In this document: positions 61,138 to 64,000 of the stretch, one piece after another
Position numbering within the stretch: the first letter of the stretch is position 1
Layout: each line of letters starts with the position of its first letter
From: Pseudomaricurvus sp050633365
GTDB lineage: Bacteria > Pseudomonadota > Gammaproteobacteria > Pseudomonadales > Cellvibrionaceae
DNA: 64,000 nucleotides
Direction of reading: 5' to 3'
Assembly: GCA_050633365.1 (NCBI GenBank)
Contig: JBOEGJ010000020.1
Coordinates: forward strand, 101,784 to 165,783
Translations under genes and position numbers: made by a program
Notes under the pieces: model-generated
The model's input: only the letters and a program-made list of their open reading frames with translations
Databases searched by the model: none
What the model was told of the DNA's origin: nothing

Positions 61138-62265
61138 TTAATCCGTTTCAGGGTACTGGCGCGTTAGATCGCGCTCTTTCTTCCACGCACTCAATAGAGT
61201 CGTGAGTTTAGGTGGGTGGTAACCACGACGGCGATTTTCAGCGCCCAACAAGAACAATGTTCTGTATTGAAATAACAAGGATTTCAGAGCATCCGATAAA
61301 GTCGCGCGACGATCCCATATATGAAGTGATTCTGAACTCGCGCAATTTATCTCTACTATTTCTATGTTCTTGCCTTCCTTAAGGCTATCTAGATCCCGAA
61401 ACTTTATGTCCAAGCGCCCATAGTAGAATTCCGGAATCTGCTTCATGAGCTGATCGATTCTATTAGTTAACATCGAGGTGACCGCAGTGTTAGCGTCTCG
61501 GAAAATTGCACCTCGAGAATGGCTGGCAGCAAAAATTAGTCGAAAGGTCTCTCCTTCAGCAATTACATCATCAAGATTCTTCTGGTGGCGTTCCAAATAC
61601 AGGTGAGATAACTCTCCAGCACGAATGTCCTTACCGATGAGTTGGCGCAGGCTACTTTTGCCATCACCAATTACATAGGGCATATACTTCATCGCCATTG
61701 AGATGATCTCTCCTCGCGATTGTTCTGGATGACGAACATAGAAGACGCCGGCCTCAGGTTCCCACCTTGCCAACCGCTGAACGATGATTTTTGAGTCCTC
61801 TGGGTAGCTAGCCAGAACAGAAGCCAATATGTTTCGATTGTGAACGAGTTTTACGCCGACACCACGACAACCAATATCGGGTTTGCATACGACTGGATAA
61901 GGCATTTTTTCGTCACTCATGCGTTCTTCTATAGTCATCACCTGATCTGCTATATCGACTCGACTCACGTTGTGGGTGAACCACGTAAGAATGGTTGAGT
62001 TACAATCCTGTGTTGCCTGTGACATCAACTCGCTCTTTCCAACTCCGACCATGCCGCTGAGAGGCAACTTTGGATTGGCGATCAAGGGTAGAGTCAATGA
62101 ACGGTAACGAACGGCCATCCACAACGATTGAACAGCAACCGGAAGGTATATTGCCCAAGTCGGCCAAAACTCAAAAAACGAGGTCTGCTGACCCGACATG
62201 TCCAGTGGTGGCATTCCTGGGGTTACGTAGAAATCACATTCACGGGAGTTCAATTTTTTCTCCAT
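61138..62265 (-). CDS. ATP-grasp family ligase
   Basis: The 375-residue protein has an ATP-grasp core (about 100-330): KPDIGCRGVGVKLV (ATP-binding lysine), IIVQRLARWEPEAGVFYVRHP and the metal-binding IEIVEINCASSE near residue 300. It resembles the D-alanine-D-alanine ligase-like or carboxylate-amine ligases. A hydrophobic segment at about 28-55 could tether it to the membrane. It is the first gene of the five-gene operon and could join an amino acid or carboxylate to the OlsF substrate or product. The start could also be Met18 or Met23. Confidence 0.8.
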   Translation of the reverse strand: MEKKLNSRECDFYVTPGMPPLDMSGQQTSFFEFWPTWAIYLPVAVQSLWMAVRYRSLTLPLIANPKLPLSGMVGVGKSELMSQATQDCNSTILTWFTHNVSRVDIADQVMTIEERMSDEKMPYPVVCKPDIGCRGVGVKLVHNRNILASVLASYPEDSKIIVQRLARWEPEAGVFYVRHPEQSRGEIISMAMKYMPYVIGDGKSSLRQLIGKDIRAGELSHLYLERHQKNLDDVIAEGETFRLIFAASHSRGAIFRDANTAVTSMLTNRIDQLMKQIPEFYYGRLDIKFRDLDSLKEGKNIEIVEINCASSESLHIWDRRATLSDALKSLLFQYRTLFLLGAENRRRGYHPPKLTTLLSAWKKERDLTRQYPETD

Positions 62266-62468
62266 CTCAGTTTTTGTGAGTTTAATAGAAAGCCGTTATG
62301 GCTAATGGTTCCCTAGCGGCGAAATCTTTAGGTAACAATTTTCGTTCGCACTGAACTTCTTATCAAAAATCCAATCAAACTTTCTCGAAAATAAGATCCT
62401 CTAAAAGTTCCAATTAGCATTGAGGCTAATAGGGGTCCGAAACAACCGAGTAAAACCTGAGGGTTATC
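62266..62468. promoter_or_regulatory. Divergent promoter region of the lipid operon and the YHS gene
   Basis: This 203-bp AT-rich gap must hold the promoters of both divergent transcripts. No operator was recognised. Confidence 0.4.
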
Positions 62469-62966
62469 ATGAAAAAATCATCAAAAAAAATTGGACCGTT
62501 GTTTATGTCGTTAGCGCTAGGTGCCCTTGGTCAAATAGCCTTTGCCGCCGATCCAGACATTTATTCCCACAAAAAGCACGGCGCGATTAAAGGAGCCGAC
62601 CCCGTTGCCTACTTCTCACTAAATCCCGGTGACGACGCCGTCATTGGTGACAAAAATATTTCCTTTCACCACAAGGGCGCTGATTGGTTTTTCTCCAGCG
62701 AAGAGAATCGTGATCTTTTTAGGAAATCCCCTGAAAAGTATACGCCGCAATTCGGCGGATACTGTGCTTTCGCCGTGTCTCACGGCTTCACCAAATCGGT
62801 AAATCCAGACTATTGGCATGTCGTTGACGATAAGCTCTACTTAAACTACAACTTTTTTGCCGATAGAAAATGGCGAAAAAATCAAAAAGCAGCGATAGAT
62901 CGAGGTAACGACAATTGGCCTCTGGTGCTTAAGAGCTGTGAAGAGCACAATAACTGTCTAGACTAA
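62469..62966 (+). CDS. Secreted YHS-domain protein
   Basis: The 165-residue protein has a signal peptide (1-27, AFA-ADPD) and a YHS domain (about 33-120) with ADPVAYF, FGGYCAFAVSHGF and DKLYLNYN. The cysteine in GGYCA and the two C-terminal ones (KSCEEHNNCLD) are exposed in the periplasm. YHS domains bind metals or act in metal-linked enzymes. A ribosome site (TGAGGG) precedes the ATG. It is divergent from the lipid operon, so a shared regulator is possible. Confidence 0.85.
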   Translation: MKKSSKKIGPLFMSLALGALGQIAFAADPDIYSHKKHGAIKGADPVAYFSLNPGDDAVIGDKNISFHHKGADWFFSSEENRDLFRKSPEKYTPQFGGYCAFAVSHGFTKSVNPDYWHVVDDKLYLNYNFFADRKWRKNQKAAIDRGNDNWPLVLKSCEEHNNCLD

Positions 62967-64000
62967 ACTCTCAAAGCGGCGGCTATAATATTAGGTGACC
63001 GCCAAAATAATTGCTTAGCCCCTAAAGCTAGGCGCTTCTTTTGGCGATCACTTACACCAGTTTCTCCTTTCGCCACTTTGTAACGCCCGAGGCTAGTTCT
63101 TATTGATCTTTTCAATGCTATGGTTGTGACCCTCATTGTAAAAAGTCAGTCTTTCGCGACAGAATATTTTTCAAACTGTCACTTTCCGAATCTATCTATA
63201 CTTGTATTTGTTAGACACGGGAAGTCAATTGAGTTCACTCGTTAGCCGGTAACTAGGCCTAAATCATCAATTTATTTTCGAAGGCGGCGACGATTCTGTG
63301 CTTGGTAGATTCGTGTGATATTGGTGGGATGTCCACGTGAAGATTCTGTGATAATTTTGTGATTTTTAAAGATCGACTTGAGAGGTCTGATAGGTGGTCG
63401 GCGAGAAAAGTAATCTCCGTAAGTACCAGAAGAAAATTGAATGGCGGTCATAAAAGTCGCCGAGAAGACAAAATAAAATCCACTAGTCTGAAATGTGTTC
63501 GAAATACAGAGAGAATAATCTCTTGGTTTTTCCGTTAGTAACTTTAAAACCCACGAATAACGGTTCTGGGTATCGAATCGGGCATTGAGTTACGCTGAGT
63601 GTATGAACTTCAAGTTCGTGATTCATGTGTAGTTACAGTACTTCAAGGTGGCAAAAAACGTCAGTGATAGCCCATTCTAGGCCAAATAAATTTCCATTTG
63701 GAACGCTTGAAGAACTCGATAGATTGCCTCTTTTCTTGCTAGGAGATTGCTGTCGGCGCCTCTTCGGGTGTTCTTCCATTATTTAGAATGCTTTCTCGTT
63801 AATATTGACTAATGAGGCATGTGCGGTAATATAACTATGAAAATCAGACAGTTAGGGATGCTGGAGTCAATTGCAAAAACGGATGTTATCGAGCCTCTTT
63901 TCTCATTAATTCCCTAATGTCCACTTATTTAATACCAGACTCATTAATTTCAGTTATCGAGACGGGTAGTCATACTAAGCGTTAAGTGGCCAGAGCATGA
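62967..64000. other. About 1 kb without a recognisable gene
   Basis: AT-rich sequence without any reading frame over 60 codons. The one feature seen is an inverted repeat just after the YHS gene. Short direct repeats of GATTCTGTG occur at about 63292 and 63344. A frame from ATG 63837 is only 26 codons. It may be a promoter region for a gene beyond the window. Confidence 0.6.
62996..63052. repeat. Imperfect inverted repeat with inner hairpin
   Basis: CGCCAAAA (63001-63008) pairs with TTTTGGCG (63040-63047), extended by GTGA/TCAC with one mismatch. An inner TAGC/GCTA pair (about 63017-63031) can form a second stem. It sits 30 bp after the YHS stop and may be a terminator-like structure without a T run. 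Confidence 0.6.

Noticed and set aside
62996..63052. An integron attC site
   Set aside because: The inverted repeat lacks the GTTRRRY and RYYYAAC core ends, so an attC call is not supported.
63837..63917. A 26-codon frame starting at ATG 63837
   Set aside because: Too short, no ribosome site and no recognisable sequence.

Overview
This 64 kb window is a gene-dense bacterial chromosome segment, almost certainly from a gammaproteobacterium, probably a marine lineage near Cellvibrionales, Oceanospirillales or Alteromonadales. The evidence is a set of typical gammaproteobacterial genes (can, purU, cca, rimO, csdA/tcdA, rlmG, the prkA-yeaH-spoVR operon, yrdA, TatD), a mid-range GC content, and many c-di-GMP and hybrid two-component proteins. 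I saw no rRNA, tRNA, insertion sequence, prophage or CRISPR array. The genus cannot be fixed from the sequence alone.

Layout. 1-3.2 kb: fructosamine kinase family (cut by the window edge), beta-carbonic anhydrase, a Pmp3/YqaE-type membrane peptide and a secreted SPOR-like protein. 3.2-8.4 kb: GGDEF-EAL protein, PurU, an OmpA-like envelope protein and an AraC-type regulator. 8.4-17.4 kb: DUF2750 protein, radical SAM protein, a GST gene broken by a one-base frameshift, a hotdog thioesterase, gamma-carbonic anhydrase, acyl-CoA synthetase, CBS protein, pteridine reductase and Cca. 17.5-19.7 kb: a divergent REC-kinase / HTH-REC regulator pair, with a candidate small RNA or attenuator between them. 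19.8-24.6 kb: spoVR-yeaH-prkA stress operon. 25-31.2 kb: GalE, a second acyl-CoA synthetase, two substrate-binding-like proteins (one frameshifted) and an acyltransferase-3 membrane protein. 31.3-36 kb: RimO, TatD-like DNase, a fused CsdA-CsdE cysteine desulfurase and, convergently, TcdA; together these are sulfur-transfer and tRNA-modification genes. 36.3-41 kb: fatty-acid desaturase, diguanylate cyclase, glutaredoxin and parvulin. 41-46.9 kb: one 1936-residue protein joining a GMC oxidoreductase, an alpha/beta hydrolase and a PhoD-like phosphoesterase. 47-57 kb: hybrid kinase, RlmG, an intergenic region with three copies of a 43-bp element, an HDOD protein and a 1557-residue hybrid kinase. 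57-62.3 kb: a decayed gene, then a tight five-gene minus-strand operon (ATP-grasp ligase, OlsF-like bifunctional acyltransferase, DinB, NRDE/TANGO2 and a small membrane protein). 62.5-64 kb: a secreted YHS protein, then about 1 kb with no recognisable gene.

The best candidates for undescribed biology are: (a) the ATP-grasp/OlsF/DinB/TANGO2 operon, which looks like an amino-acid-lipid pathway; (b) the three-enzyme GMC-hydrolase-PhoD polypeptide; (c) the three equally spaced 43-bp repeats with DnaA-box-like arms between rlmG and the HDOD gene; and (d) a promoter-plus-terminator unit upstream of the REC-kinase. Several genes carry single-base lesions or short tandem repeats, which could be assembly errors, true decay or phase variation.
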